From the NCBI GenBank assembly GCA_943369665.1, contig CALRNX020000005.1:62001-126000 (forward strand): DNA of 64,000 nucleotides. The letters are read 5' to 3'. Below are positions 1 through 9,094 of this stretch, one piece after another. Origin of the DNA: UKL13-3 sp943369665. GTDB taxonomy: Bacteria; Bacteroidota; Bacteroidia; UKL13-3. A program made the translations under genes and the position numbers. Each line of letters opens with the position of its first letter. Position 1 is the stretch's first letter. The notes under the pieces are model-generated. The model did no database searches and was not told the origin of the DNA. It saw only the letters and a program-made list of their open reading frames with translations.

Positions 1-813
1 AAGCGCCACCATTGTGATGCAATGAACGGGCAACATTCCATAATCAATGAGGCGCCATAAAATAATCGCCAATCCTTTTACAAACGTTCCAAATCCTTTT
101 AACGATTCGGCATCACTATAATTTGGCGAATGCAAAAACCACCCTGTATGTTGGTAGTGAACCATAAGCCAACACATAAAAACAACAAATGGAATCGTAT
201 ACTTTATCCATGTTGTTTGAATCCAATAACCGATCGATTGTTTGTTAATGCGAAAGGCAATCCAGAAATCGGCAATGAACAATGCCAGTAAGAAATATGC
301 CCCTTGCAAATGGGTAAGCATCATTAAGGATGTAACCCATACAAACAACAGCTTCCGTTCGGTTAACATTGCATAAATGGCCAACAAACAAAAGGTCATG
401 AGCAAGGTAGTATTCAGCATCATGGCACTCATGCTGAATGTTGTTGCAAAACAACAAGCAAGCAACAAAATGATATTGGCCTGAGATAATGATACAAACA
501 GCAGGCAATATTTACGCAAACTCCATAACAATAAAAGCATACAACCGATGCCTACCAAATGGGAAACACCAAGAGATAACCCGGCAAGCTGCCAACACAA
601 TGCCATCAAAAACGGAAACAAAGTAGGATGCCCGGGGTCAACTTCAGGTGGGTAAAAAACCGTTTGCAAACCCGAATCATAAATGGCCAAAGCGGCTTTG
701 GATGTGGATGCAATCGCATCACCAAAAAACGGGTCGTTCTTTACAATTCCAAAAACGATTGCCTGTATAGCAACAATAATGAAGAAAAAATATTTAGAAG
801 AAAAAAGGTTCAT
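1..813 (-). CDS. GT-C fold membrane glycosyltransferase (PMT/ArnT-like), partial
   Basis: The reading frame is open from an ATG at 813 to the left edge of the window, giving the first 271 residues; the C-terminus is missing. The protein is strongly hydrophobic, with a signal-anchor helix at residues 8-24 and at least five more membrane segments. Between the first two helices is an acidic loop (FFGDAIAS, Asp32; then YPPEVDPGHPTLFP). An early acidic residue in the first periplasmic loop is the hallmark of GT-C enzymes that use polyprenyl-phosphate sugars, such as the PMT/ArnT families. It lies 28 bp downstream of bshA on the same strand and may be co-transcribed. Donor and acceptor cannot be inferred. 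The GT-C assignment is by topology and loop pattern only. Confidence 0.75.
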   Translation of the reverse strand, partial: MNLFSSKYFFFIIVAIQAIVFGIVKNDPFFGDAIASTSKAALAIYDSGLQTVFYPPEVDPGHPTLFPFLMALCWQLAGLSLGVSHLVGIGCMLLLLWSLRKYCLLFVSLSQANIILLLACCFATTFSMSAMMLNTTLLMTFCLLAIYAMLTERKLLFVWVTSLMMLTHLQGAYFLLALFIADFWIAFRINKQSIGYWIQTTWIKYTIPFVVFMCWLMVHYQHTGWFLHSPNYSDAESLKGFGTFVKGLAIILWRLIDYGMLPVHCITMVAL

Positions 814-841
814 GTTTGGTAAACAAACATAACCAATTATT

Positions 842-1981
842 CTATTTAGAAGGAGCGTGATGAGCGATTACTTCCGCATACATTTTTTCATATTCGGGTA
901 CGATCTTATCAATATGAAAATCGAGTGCTCGCTCACGTGAGTTTTGTTTAAACTGCTTTAACCTGGTATCATCGCTCAAAATATAAATGGCCTTTTCGGC
1001 CATACCATCCACATCTCCCACTTCACACATATAGCCTGTTTTGTCATTGATAATTAATTCGGGAATCCCCCCGGCATTGCTGGCCACCACCGGCACTTCA
1101 CAGGCCATTGCCTCTAACGCAGCCAATCCGAAGCTTTCCGTTTCAGACGGCATTAGAAACAAATCGCCAATGGAAAGCACTTCCTCCACTGCATCTTGTT
1201 TCCCTAAAAAACTAATCCCATCGCATAAGTCCAGGTCACGACACAGTTGCTCAATATTCTGGCGCTCGGGACCATCGCCTACCAATAATAATTTTACGTT
1301 TAGTTTTTCCCTCACCTTTCCAAATACCCGCACCACATCTTCAACACGTTTTACTTTTCTAAAATTGGACGTGTGAATCAAGATCTTCTCTCCTCCGGGA
1401 GCAACTGCTTTCTTAAAATGTTCTTTTGCTTGTTTGCTGAAACGTTCGAAGTCGATAAAATTGGGGATAACAGCAATATCTCGCGTTACCCTGAAATGTT
1501 CATACGTATCTTGTTTTAAGGAATCGGAAACAGCCGTAACACCGTTCGATTGATTGATTGAATAAGTGACAACCGGTTCAAACGATTTATCTTTTCCCAC
1601 CAAGGTAATATCCGTACCATGCAGGGTTGTAACAATGGGTATATGAATTCCTTCGGTTGCCAAAATATGCTTGGCCATTACCGCTGCCGAAGCATGTGGA
1701 ATAGCGTAATGAACATGCAATACATCCAGCTTTTCAAACTTTACCACATCAACCAATCGGCTGGTAAGAGCGGTTTCATATGGAGGAAAATCAAATAATG
1801 GATAATGTGAAACGTATACCTCATGAAAAAAGATATTGCCCGTAAAAAAATCTAAACGGGCGGGCTGTTTATAGGATATAAAATGTACGTGATGACCACG
1901 TAATGCCAAAGCTTTTCCTAATTCGGTGGCAACCACTCCACTACCACCATAAGTGGGGTAACAAACAATTCCTATCTTCAT
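842..1981 (-). CDS. bshA: N-acetyl-alpha-D-glucosaminyl L-malate synthase BshA
   Basis: 379 residues, the usual length for this GT4 family. BshA transfers GlcNAc from UDP-GlcNAc to L-malate, the first step of bacillithiol synthesis in the cytoplasm. Visible features are the N-terminal glycine-rich loop (GIVCYPTYGGSGVVATELG), the acceptor-side motif HVHYAIPHASAA, HGTDITLVG, and the GT4 ExxxxxxxE signature ETESFGLAALE near the C-terminus. A box TAACCTTG at 2006-1999 (minus strand) is one mismatch from the Bacteroidota -7 element and would give a leader of about 10 nt. No other bsh genes are in the window. Very confident on family and high on function. Confidence 0.93.
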   Translation of the reverse strand: MKIGIVCYPTYGGSGVVATELGKALALRGHHVHFISYKQPARLDFFTGNIFFHEVYVSHYPLFDFPPYETALTSRLVDVVKFEKLDVLHVHYAIPHASAAVMAKHILATEGIHIPIVTTLHGTDITLVGKDKSFEPVVTYSINQSNGVTAVSDSLKQDTYEHFRVTRDIAVIPNFIDFERFSKQAKEHFKKAVAPGGEKILIHTSNFRKVKRVEDVVRVFGKVREKLNVKLLLVGDGPERQNIEQLCRDLDLCDGISFLGKQDAVEEVLSIGDLFLMPSETESFGLAALEAMACEVPVVASNAGGIPELIINDKTGYMCEVGDVDGMAEKAIYILSDDTRLKQFKQNSRERALDFHIDKIVPEYEKMYAEVIAHHAPSK

Positions 1982-2055
1982 TCAATTGAAATAAAGTACA
2001 AGGTTACAACAATCAAGGCAATGAAATGTTATAAAAAAGTGAAGTTGGCCGAGTA

Positions 2056-4986
2056 TTATCGCTCTTTCACCGCTTCATTAATCACATCCTGGATGCGGGT
2101 ACGCACATTTGAGTCAATCAATTTTTTATTTTCGGCACTTGGCTGAACGCGGTTGCTCAAAAATACATATACAAGGTTTGTTTTAGGGTCGGCCCATGCG
2201 CATGTGCCGGTAAAACCTGTATGCCCAAATGCCAATGGAGAAACTGTTTTCCCGGTTGGGGACGCCTTTTTAGGATCTGTTTCGGGTTTGTCAAAACCAA
2301 GTCCCCTGCGGTTGGTTTTGAGTTGTTTTCTGGTAAACAAATGCACCGTAGATTCTTTTAAAACACGTTTGTTGCCATATGTTCCCCCATTCAACAGCAT
2401 TTGCATGATGATGGCCACATCATTGGCACTGGCAAACAAACCGGCATGTCCGCTTACACCACCCAATAGAGCTGCTGTTTGATCATGCACATAACCATGC
2501 AACCGTTGGTACCTGAAAGCAGAATCGTCTTCAGTAGGAACGATCCAATCCGGGTTAATGCCAGCTTCAATTGGATTAAATGTTAAACTGGAAAGATTTA
2601 GCGGATTGTAAAGATACTTGTTCAAGTATGTTTCAAACGACATCCCACTTTGTTGTTCAACCACTTTACGCAGCAAGATAAAACCAATATCTGAATACAA
2701 ATATTCGCCCGGTTTTTTAACATCTGTTTCTATTATTTGCTGCCATAATAATGGTGCGTAATTGTGGTGCAGGTATAAATTTTGAGCAACAGGAATGTTA
2801 TAGTTCGAATCTTCCACTTCAGCATACAAAATATTGCTTGGCTTACCATCCACCAATGTCTTTTTGTAAAAAGGGACAAACGGAACCAAGCCTGCCTGGT
2901 GCAACAAAATATCACTGATTACCAAAAACTCTTTGTTGGTTCCTTTCAGTTCGGGCAAATACTCGCCCAAATGACCATCCAATTTTATTTTATGATCATC
3001 GTACAATCGCATCACAGCAACCGTTGTAGCGAGGATTTTTGTTAACGAAGCAATATCATACAGATGGTAATTTTTAACAGCAATCGCACTGTCATACGTA
3101 TGATAGCCAAACGATTTTTGGTAAATAACTTTGCCTTCTTTAGCAACTAAAACCTGTGCTCCTGGGGTTGCTCCTATCCGAATTGCATCGGCCACTATTG
3201 TATCGATATACTGCAAAGGTAATTGGGCAATTTTCTCTTCTTCGGGATAAACGTATGCAAACCTGTTTAACAATTCCGTTTCGATGCCTTTCCCTAATGG
3301 AAACTCTGCATTAACCGTAACAGGAAGCTTTCCTTTGGCAGCTAAAGCTCCAAACAATTGCTGAGCCGACAATTGATTGTATAACTCCAGGTCTTCAAAA
3401 GCTACGATCACATTACGCAGGTTTTTAAACTCATTTAAAATATATGGATTACCATGGCACACGACAATTACCTTTTTGTTCATGGATAAAACCTTGTTCA
3501 CAAAATCAATTTCCCATTGCGTAAGACCTAGCTTTTTAGCAACATAACGACTTGTGTTTTGAATACTCAGGATAATTAAATTGTATTGGTCCAAAACCGT
3601 TGACAAGGTATCCCATCCGTTTTGTGCTTCTGTTTTTTCAATACTGAAATAGTCGGCTCTTGTATAATTCATGCACATCTCCTGAAACGCAGTAAGCTGG
3701 CTTGTACCAACTGATACGATGGCCTTTTTGTAGAGTTCGGGATTTACAATGGGGATGATCTGGTCTTCATTTTTAGCAACTACAATCCCTTGTTGCACAA
3801 TTTTTTTAACCGTAAGGTAATTACTGCAACAATTCAAATCTTCGGTCAGATTTGACAAATTGATCGGTGTATATTGGTGTAATCCTGCCCAATATTTTGC
3901 CATTAATATTTTTTTACAGCTTTGCTCCAAACGCTCTCTGCTAACAGTGCTATCGGCAAGGTATTGTTTGATCATTGCGATCGAAGCCGGAATATCTTCC
4001 ACAAATTCCATCAGATCATTTCCTGCCGCAAATGCTTTTGCTGTAACTTCTCCGGGTTTGTAAAAATCTGTTACTGCTTTCATGTTTAAGGCATCTGTTA
4101 CCACCAAGCCCTGAAATCCCATTTCATCCTTAAGCAAATTGGTGACAATGGTTTTGGATAAAGAAGTAGGCGTATTAACGGCCGTATCCAATGCCGGTAC
4201 ATTCAGGTGTGCAGTCATCACGCCCATCACACTTCCTTCAATAAGTTCCTTAAACGGATAAAGTTCCAATGAATCAAGCCGTTTGCGGTTTCCTTTTACA
4301 ACCGGCAATCCAAAATGCGAATCGCTTTCGGTATCGCCATGTCCGGGAAAATGTTTGGCGCAGGCCATTACCCGTTGATCTTGCATTCCGCGTGCGTATT
4401 GAACACCCAACTTTGCTACCCAGTATTTATTTTCACCAAACGATCGGTCATTAATAACCGGGTTTTTAGGATTGTTGTTTACATCAACATCGGGAGCAAA
4501 GTTGATGTGGATTCCCATTCGTTTGCATTGATTCCCCACTGCCACACCCATTTGGTAAGCAATGTCTTCATTTTGGCCGGCACCCAACACCATTTGACGC
4601 GGAAAAACGAGTACACTATCCAAACGCATCCCCACGCCCCATTCCCCATCAATACCAACCAACAATGGCACTTTGGCCTGCGACTGGTAGTAATTGGTTA
4701 AAGAAGCTTGCTTATGTGGATTTCCCTTAAAAAAAATAAGTCCACCAACTTTATAACTGCAGATTGCTATTTCCAATTCTCTGATATGTGCCGAATCGCG
4801 ATTGGAAAAAGCTGCCACCATTATTAATTGCCCGATGCGCTCGTCATCCGTCATAGCATCGTAAACCGAATCGACCCATTTATTGGGCTTGTTCCAATTG
4901 ATATAGTCTGATTGCGCGTTGGTTACATTGACACACAACACCATCAGCAGAATGATATATAGACGTTTGAGAAAAGAAATATTCAT
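2056..4986 (-). CDS. Secreted GH3 N-acetylglucosaminidase fused to a serine beta-lactamase-like domain
   Basis: 976 residues from the chosen start. A longer frame opens at 5064, but the methionine at 4986 begins a clean signal peptide ending near TNAQ, so I chose it. Residues about 30-390 are a GH3 catalytic domain of the NagZ type (KHFPGHGDTESDSH loop; TDALNM, whose Asp is the likely nucleophile). About 400-580 resembles a GH3 C-terminal alpha/beta domain. About 605-970 is a class C beta-lactamase/penicillin-binding fold with SLTK (Ser near 646), a YSD motif and HTGFTG. The GH3 family with this loop removes GlcNAc from peptidoglycan fragments, and the second domain would act on peptide or ester substrates. 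Such fusions are known in Bacteroidota. Likely periplasmic or outer-membrane associated, in cell-wall turnover. Confidence 0.88.
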   Translation of the reverse strand: MNISFLKRLYIILLMVLCVNVTNAQSDYINWNKPNKWVDSVYDAMTDDERIGQLIMVAAFSNRDSAHIRELEIAICSYKVGGLIFFKGNPHKQASLTNYYQSQAKVPLLVGIDGEWGVGMRLDSVLVFPRQMVLGAGQNEDIAYQMGVAVGNQCKRMGIHINFAPDVDVNNNPKNPVINDRSFGENKYWVAKLGVQYARGMQDQRVMACAKHFPGHGDTESDSHFGLPVVKGNRKRLDSLELYPFKELIEGSVMGVMTAHLNVPALDTAVNTPTSLSKTIVTNLLKDEMGFQGLVVTDALNMKAVTDFYKPGEVTAKAFAAGNDLMEFVEDIPASIAMIKQYLADSTVSRERLEQSCKKILMAKYWAGLHQYTPINLSNLTEDLNCCSNYLTVKKIVQQGIVVAKNEDQIIPIVNPELYKKAIVSVGTSQLTAFQEMCMNYTRADYFSIEKTEAQNGWDTLSTVLDQYNLIILSIQNTSRYVAKKLGLTQWEIDFVNKVLSMNKKVIVVCHGNPYILNEFKNLRNVIVAFEDLELYNQLSAQQLFGALAAKGKLPVTVNAEFPLGKGIETELLNRFAYVYPEEEKIAQLPLQYIDTIVADAIRIGATPGAQVLVAKEGKVIYQKSFGYHTYDSAIAVKNYHLYDIASLTKILATTVAVMRLYDDHKIKLDGHLGEYLPELKGTNKEFLVISDILLHQAGLVPFVPFYKKTLVDGKPSNILYAEVEDSNYNIPVAQNLYLHHNYAPLLWQQIIETDVKKPGEYLYSDIGFILLRKVVEQQSGMSFETYLNKYLYNPLNLSSLTFNPIEAGINPDWIVPTEDDSAFRYQRLHGYVHDQTAALLGGVSGHAGLFASANDVAIIMQMLLNGGTYGNKRVLKESTVHLFTRKQLKTNRRGLGFDKPETDPKKASPTGKTVSPLAFGHTGFTGTCAWADPKTNLVYVFLSNRVQPSAENKKLIDSNVRTRIQDVINEAVKER

Positions 4987-5485
4987 GTATCTGTGCAAAA
5001 AACGCTCATTTCGAGGGTTTTTATACCATTCGTGCAAGCAAGTTATTGACGGAAATATCAACATTGGATTTTAATACAGAGGCAAAGCCGTTTTTTGAGT
5101 TGTCTTCCATTGTTTTGAGGTACTAAGTTTTGCCGCAGATTTCGCAGATTACATAAAAAATAGCATCTCAAAGTTTCTATGCTTTTCCTTTCTTTGAAAA
5201 CAGATAACCTATTCTAATAAATTGAACCTAAATAAAACACTCATAATCACTCTTTCTGTTGTAGGCATTGTGCTTCTTATTTATATCGCGTCTACCGTTA
5301 CAAACATTTTAATCAGAACATTTTCATTCGTTTTAATATTTATACTAGTAAGCGCCATTAGAGATCAAGGAAGCGGAAGCATTTAAACCCAACAACCTTC
5401 TGTTCTGCGCTCTCTAAACTCTCTAAGAATTGTTCAAAAATCCTCCGTGCCTCTGTGTTGAAAAAAAACTAACTTGCTTCCCTGA
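4987..5485. other. Intergenic region between divergent GH3 gene and mutL
   Basis: About 500 bp without a recognised gene. It holds one possible small membrane-protein frame (5222-5386) and two stretches that resemble short dispersed intergenic repeats: GCCGCAGATTTCGCAGATTA at about 5132-5151, and CCGTGCCTCTGTGTTGAAAA at about 5444-5463. The second ends about 20 bp before mutL. No RNA gene or clear terminator was seen. Confidence 0.5.
5222..5386 (+). CDS. Possible small two-helix membrane protein (54 aa)
   Basis: A frame starting at TTG and ending at TAA encodes 54 residues, almost all hydrophobic, in two stretches (LIITLSVVGIVLLIYIA and FSFVLIFILVSAI) followed by a polar tail RDQGSGSI. An in-frame TGA at 5195 limits how far upstream it could start, and there is no ATG. 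The hydrophobic pattern is better than expected for random intergenic DNA, but there is no promoter or ribosome site I can point to and no recognised family. Treat as a hypothetical only. Confidence 0.3.
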   Translation: MNLNKTLIITLSVVGIVLLIYIASTVTNILIRTFSFVLIFILVSAIRDQGSGSI

Positions 5486-7312
5486 ATGAGCGATATTATA
5501 AAATTATTACCCGAGCATGTAGCCAATCAAATAGCTGCCGGAGAAGTTATTCAACGCCCGGCTTCTGTTGTGAAAGAATTATTGGAAAATGCAATTGATG
5601 CCGGGAGTACGGATATCAAATTACTGATCAAAGAAGGTGGAAAAACATTTATCCAGGTAATTGACAATGGAAAAGGAATGTCGCCCAGCGATGCTAGGAT
5701 GTGTTGGGAACGACACGCAACATCTAAAATTGCCGCTGCCGAAGATATTTACAATATCCGAACAATGGGGTTTCGCGGAGAAGCCCTTGCTTCTGTTGCT
5801 TCTGTTGCGCAGGTTGAACTTAAAACCAAACGCAAAGAAGATAACGTAGGAACCCTTATCCTGATCGAAGCTTCTGAAGTCAAAAAGCAAGAATCATTTG
5901 CAGGGAATGCAGGCACCAGCATTACCGTTAAAAATTTGTTTTACAATATTCCGGCACGGAGAAATTTTCTGAAATCAAATCCCGTTGAAACACGCCATAT
6001 CATCGATGAATTTTTGAGGGTAGCATTAGCCAATCCCGAAATTGCATTGAGTTTGTACAATAACGATTCTGAAACATACGCCCTTCCATCAGGTACATTG
6101 GAAAAGCGAATCCAATTGGTGTTTAACTACAACTTTCCGGAGCATATTTTACCGGCCAACGAGGAAACGACAATTGTAGGGGTTCAGGGGTTTATTGGAA
6201 AACCTGATATCTCAAAAAAGACCAGAGGTGAACAGTATTTCTTTGTGAACAAACGTTTTATTAAAGATGCGTATTTAAACCACGCCATCAGTAGTTGCTA
6301 CGAAAACCTGATCCAAACCGGGCAGTACCCTTTCTATGTATTGCATATGGATATCGATCCTTCATTGATTGATGTGAATGTTCACCCCACCAAAACAGAA
6401 ATTAAGTTTGAAGACGAACGTTCAATTTACCAAATTGTGAAAGCTGTTGCCAAAAAAGCGATCGGACAACATTACCATATTCCAACGTATGAGCCGGCAA
6501 GCGATGATGCTTTTCTAAACTTAACGAAGCAAGATTCTCCACAAACGATCAGGCAATCCGGACACTCAAAATTCGAGCACTCAAAACCCGACCCTTTTAC
6601 CCAAAACAGCTTTAACAAGCCGGCTGAAAAACAAGACTGGCAGGAGCTTTTTAGTGTAATGAATAAACAACGTGATGTTGTCGGGAAATCTTTTGCACCC
6701 CAACGCAACGAAGAAATCAAACAGGCTTCCTTAACACCTGAAGTCCTGACTCGGCAGGTGATGCAAGTACACCAAAGCCTGATCATCTCTCAGATCAAAT
6801 CGGGTATCATTTTAATTGATCAGCAAGCGGCACACGAAAGGGTTTTGTATGAAAAATACATGACTGCATTGGAACAAAACCCGATTGCAAGCCAGCAAAA
6901 ATTATTTCCGCGCACCATTACCTTGCAGGCTGCCGATGAACAATTGCTCAAAGAAATGATGACCGAGATCCGCGCGTTGGGTTTCGACATCAACGATTTT
7001 GGGAAACATACTTTTGCACTGAATGGAGTTCCTGCTGAACTGAACCACTACAACGAACAAGATCTTATTATGCAGTTGATAGAGGGCTATAAAAACCAGT
7101 CGGCAACAGTACTCAATAAAAAAGAAAAAGTGGCACGAACATTGGCCAAACGTGCAGCAACCAAAAGTGGCACAACATTAAACAATGAAGAAATGAATGT
7201 GCTGATAGACGAGCTGTTTGCCTGTAAGGAACCTAACTATTCGCCCGATGGTAAAACTTGTTTAACCACGATCAGCACACAACAATTGTTTGACATGTTG
7301 GGTAAAAAGTAG
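5486..7312 (+). CDS. mutL: DNA mismatch repair protein MutL
   Basis: 608 residues. MutL couples mismatch recognition by MutS to strand removal. The N-terminal GHKL ATPase is complete: ELLENAIDAG, DNGKGM, RHATSKI and GFRGEALASV. The C-terminal dimerisation domain keeps a degenerate copy of the endonuclease motif at Asp445 (DQQAAHERVLYE; family form DQHAxxExxxxE), with the histidine replaced by glutamine. The other metal-site motifs are also altered: SPDGKTC stands where CPHGRP is expected. The nicking activity may therefore be lost. The stop codon is 3 bp from that of the convergent hydrolase gene. Identity is certain from the ATPase motifs. Confidence 0.96.
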   Translation: MSDIIKLLPEHVANQIAAGEVIQRPASVVKELLENAIDAGSTDIKLLIKEGGKTFIQVIDNGKGMSPSDARMCWERHATSKIAAAEDIYNIRTMGFRGEALASVASVAQVELKTKRKEDNVGTLILIEASEVKKQESFAGNAGTSITVKNLFYNIPARRNFLKSNPVETRHIIDEFLRVALANPEIALSLYNNDSETYALPSGTLEKRIQLVFNYNFPEHILPANEETTIVGVQGFIGKPDISKKTRGEQYFFVNKRFIKDAYLNHAISSCYENLIQTGQYPFYVLHMDIDPSLIDVNVHPTKTEIKFEDERSIYQIVKAVAKKAIGQHYHIPTYEPASDDAFLNLTKQDSPQTIRQSGHSKFEHSKPDPFTQNSFNKPAEKQDWQELFSVMNKQRDVVGKSFAPQRNEEIKQASLTPEVLTRQVMQVHQSLIISQIKSGIILIDQQAAHERVLYEKYMTALEQNPIASQQKLFPRTITLQAADEQLLKEMMTEIRALGFDINDFGKHTFALNGVPAELNHYNEQDLIMQLIEGYKNQSATVLNKKEKVARTLAKRAATKSGTTLNNEEMNVLIDELFACKEPNYSPDGKTCLTTISTQQLFDMLGKK

Positions 7313-7315
7313 TGT

Positions 7316-8194
7316 TTAGTCTTCCGCTAAAAATTCATTCATCATCTTAACCACATGTTTGGCATGGTTGCCATATACCATGGTATGATGGTTGCCATCA
7401 ACATATTCAACCTTTGCATTGCGCATATTCGAAACCGCCTTTTCCGCCAAATAACCCGGTAGAATTGGCTCTCCCAAATTATAATTATCCATTGCACAAA
7501 TCAATAATGCCTGATGCTTTAAATGCTTAAAATATTTTCCAATGGGAGAGATCCCAACATCCAACGCCACTTGTATAATTTGTGCCAAATCTGTTCGCGG
7601 AGTAACGGTTCCATCAGGTAAGGTTTTAATATCGGCCTCGAAATATGCCTCCATATCAGCGTCCCAGAAATTGATATAGGGAGCTTTGCGAATCGCCTCA
7701 AAATAATCCTGTTTGCTGGGGTATATTTTATCCAATCGCCCCATTGCTGTCTGCAACATCTCCGAAGTGCGCGGATGCATCTCGGGAGCTGAATCCAAAA
7801 AGATCACCTTTTTTACATGCGATGCATAATAGTAACATAAATAAGAAGAAAGAAATCCTCCATACGAATGTCCCACCAACGTCACCTGATCAATATGAAG
7901 CAATTTGAGCAATTCAATAATATCTTTTGCATGCGATTTAATGGTATAACCATACACCGGATGGCTGCTCAATCCCCTACCCCTGAGGTCGACCGATATC
8001 AGGTCATAATGTTTCCCAAGTCCATGCGAAACCAACCCCTCAAATGCCCTGCAATTTGCAGTTAATCCATGCAGCAATAATAAGGTTGGCTTTCCCGGAT
8101 TCACATACCGGATATAATGAATATTGATTCCATTGGCATGAACCACATGGCTACTTGCTGTCTTTTTATGCATTGTCATTACTGCGCTGTCCAT
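7316..8194 (-). CDS. Alpha/beta hydrolase
   Basis: 292 residues with a standard alpha/beta-hydrolase fold: LLLLHGLTANCRAF oxyanion region, nucleophile elbow GHSYGG (Ser110), DLRGRGLSS, and a C-terminal His in GNHHTMVYGNH. There is no signal peptide, so it is probably cytoplasmic. It overlaps the end of the upstream 3-hydroxybutyrate dehydrogenase gene by 16 bp, or by one base if the second Met at 8179 is used. Either way the two genes are translationally coupled. The pairing suggests a role in ester or polyhydroxybutyrate-type metabolism, but this is inference; the substrate is unknown. Confidence 0.85.
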   Translation of the reverse strand: MDSAVMTMHKKTASSHVVHANGINIHYIRYVNPGKPTLLLLHGLTANCRAFEGLVSHGLGKHYDLISVDLRGRGLSSHPVYGYTIKSHAKDIIELLKLLHIDQVTLVGHSYGGFLSSYLCYYYASHVKKVIFLDSAPEMHPRTSEMLQTAMGRLDKIYPSKQDYFEAIRKAPYINFWDADMEAYFEADIKTLPDGTVTPRTDLAQIIQVALDVGISPIGKYFKHLKHQALLICAMDNYNLGEPILPGYLAEKAVSNMRNAKVEYVDGNHHTMVYGNHAKHVVKMMNEFLAED

Positions 8195-8949
8195 CCTCCT
8201 TCAACTGGTATCGAAGTCCCGGTAATCGTAGTTGCTTCATCAGCGGCCAAAAAGGCCACTGTATTGGCAATCAACTCTATTGGAATAAACGACTTAATTG
8301 CTTGTTTTGATAACATTACTTTTTCAATCACCTCTTCCCTGTTTAATCCATGTGCCTTCATTTGATCCCCGATTTGATTTTCAACGATCGGGGTATGCAC
8401 ATAACCCGGACAAACGGCATTACAGGTAATATTAAAGGGTGCTCCTTCCAATGCAATGGTTTTGGTAAACCCAATGATCCCGTGCTTGCTCGACACATAA
8501 GCCGATTTATACTCCGAAGCAACTAATCCATGTGCGGAAGCAATATTGATGATGCGGCCAAATTTTTGCTTTTGCATATAAGGCCACACCGCTTTGGTAA
8601 ACAAAAACGGTGCAGTAAGATTGATCCCGATGATGGCATTCCATTTCTCCAGAGGAAAATCCTGAACCGGTGATACAAACTGAATACCCGCATTGTTCAC
8701 TAAAATATCTACTGTTCCAAACCGAGCAATGGTTTGTGCCACCATCTCTTCAATTTGTTTGGGATCAAGAACATTACATGGTGAAAATAAATAATCGATT
8801 CCAAACTCTTTGGCCGTTGCAGCAGCAATCTCCGCTCCGTTTGCCTCTAATCCATTAAATGCAATATTGTACCCTTTGGCTGCAAAGGTTTTTGCAATAG
8901 CCAAACCGATACCGCTGGTACTTCCTGTTATGAGAACTGTTTTTTTCAT
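8179..8949 (-). CDS. 3-hydroxybutyrate dehydrogenase-type short-chain dehydrogenase
   Basis: 256 residues, classical SDR. NAD(P) loop GSTSGIG at residues 9-15, NNAG, and the catalytic Ser/Tyr/Lys set in IASAHGLVASEYKSAYVSSK. The run ASAHGLVAS together with PGYVHTPIVENQI is characteristic of D-3-hydroxybutyrate dehydrogenases, which interconvert 3-hydroxybutyrate and acetoacetate with NAD. First gene of a two-gene unit with the hydrolase. Other SDR activities cannot be excluded, but the substrate-loop signature is specific. Confidence 0.86.
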   Translation of the reverse strand: MKKTVLITGSTSGIGLAIAKTFAAKGYNIAFNGLEANGAEIAAATAKEFGIDYLFSPCNVLDPKQIEEMVAQTIARFGTVDILVNNAGIQFVSPVQDFPLEKWNAIIGINLTAPFLFTKAVWPYMQKQKFGRIINIASAHGLVASEYKSAYVSSKHGIIGFTKTIALEGAPFNITCNAVCPGYVHTPIVENQIGDQMKAHGLNREEVIEKVMLSKQAIKSFIPIELIANTVAFLAADEATTITGTSIPVEGGWTAQ

Positions 8950-9094
8950 TAACGATGATTAATTATTAAAAGAATCTACAACGGTAATTATAATTTTATT
9001 AAGGTATATACTTTATGAAGTTTGTTTTTCAACAATTGCATTTCCAAATTATGATAAAAAGATTAAATTTCATCCTCAATAAATATTAGTCCTT

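Noticed and set aside
245..508. 87-codon minus-strand frame
   Set aside because: Out-of-frame shadow of the partial membrane glycosyltransferase, whose frame is open from 813 to the window edge.
2153..2482. 109-codon plus-strand frame and other antisense frames in the GH3 gene
   Set aside because: They lie wholly inside a gene with intact catalytic motifs and show no recognisable features.
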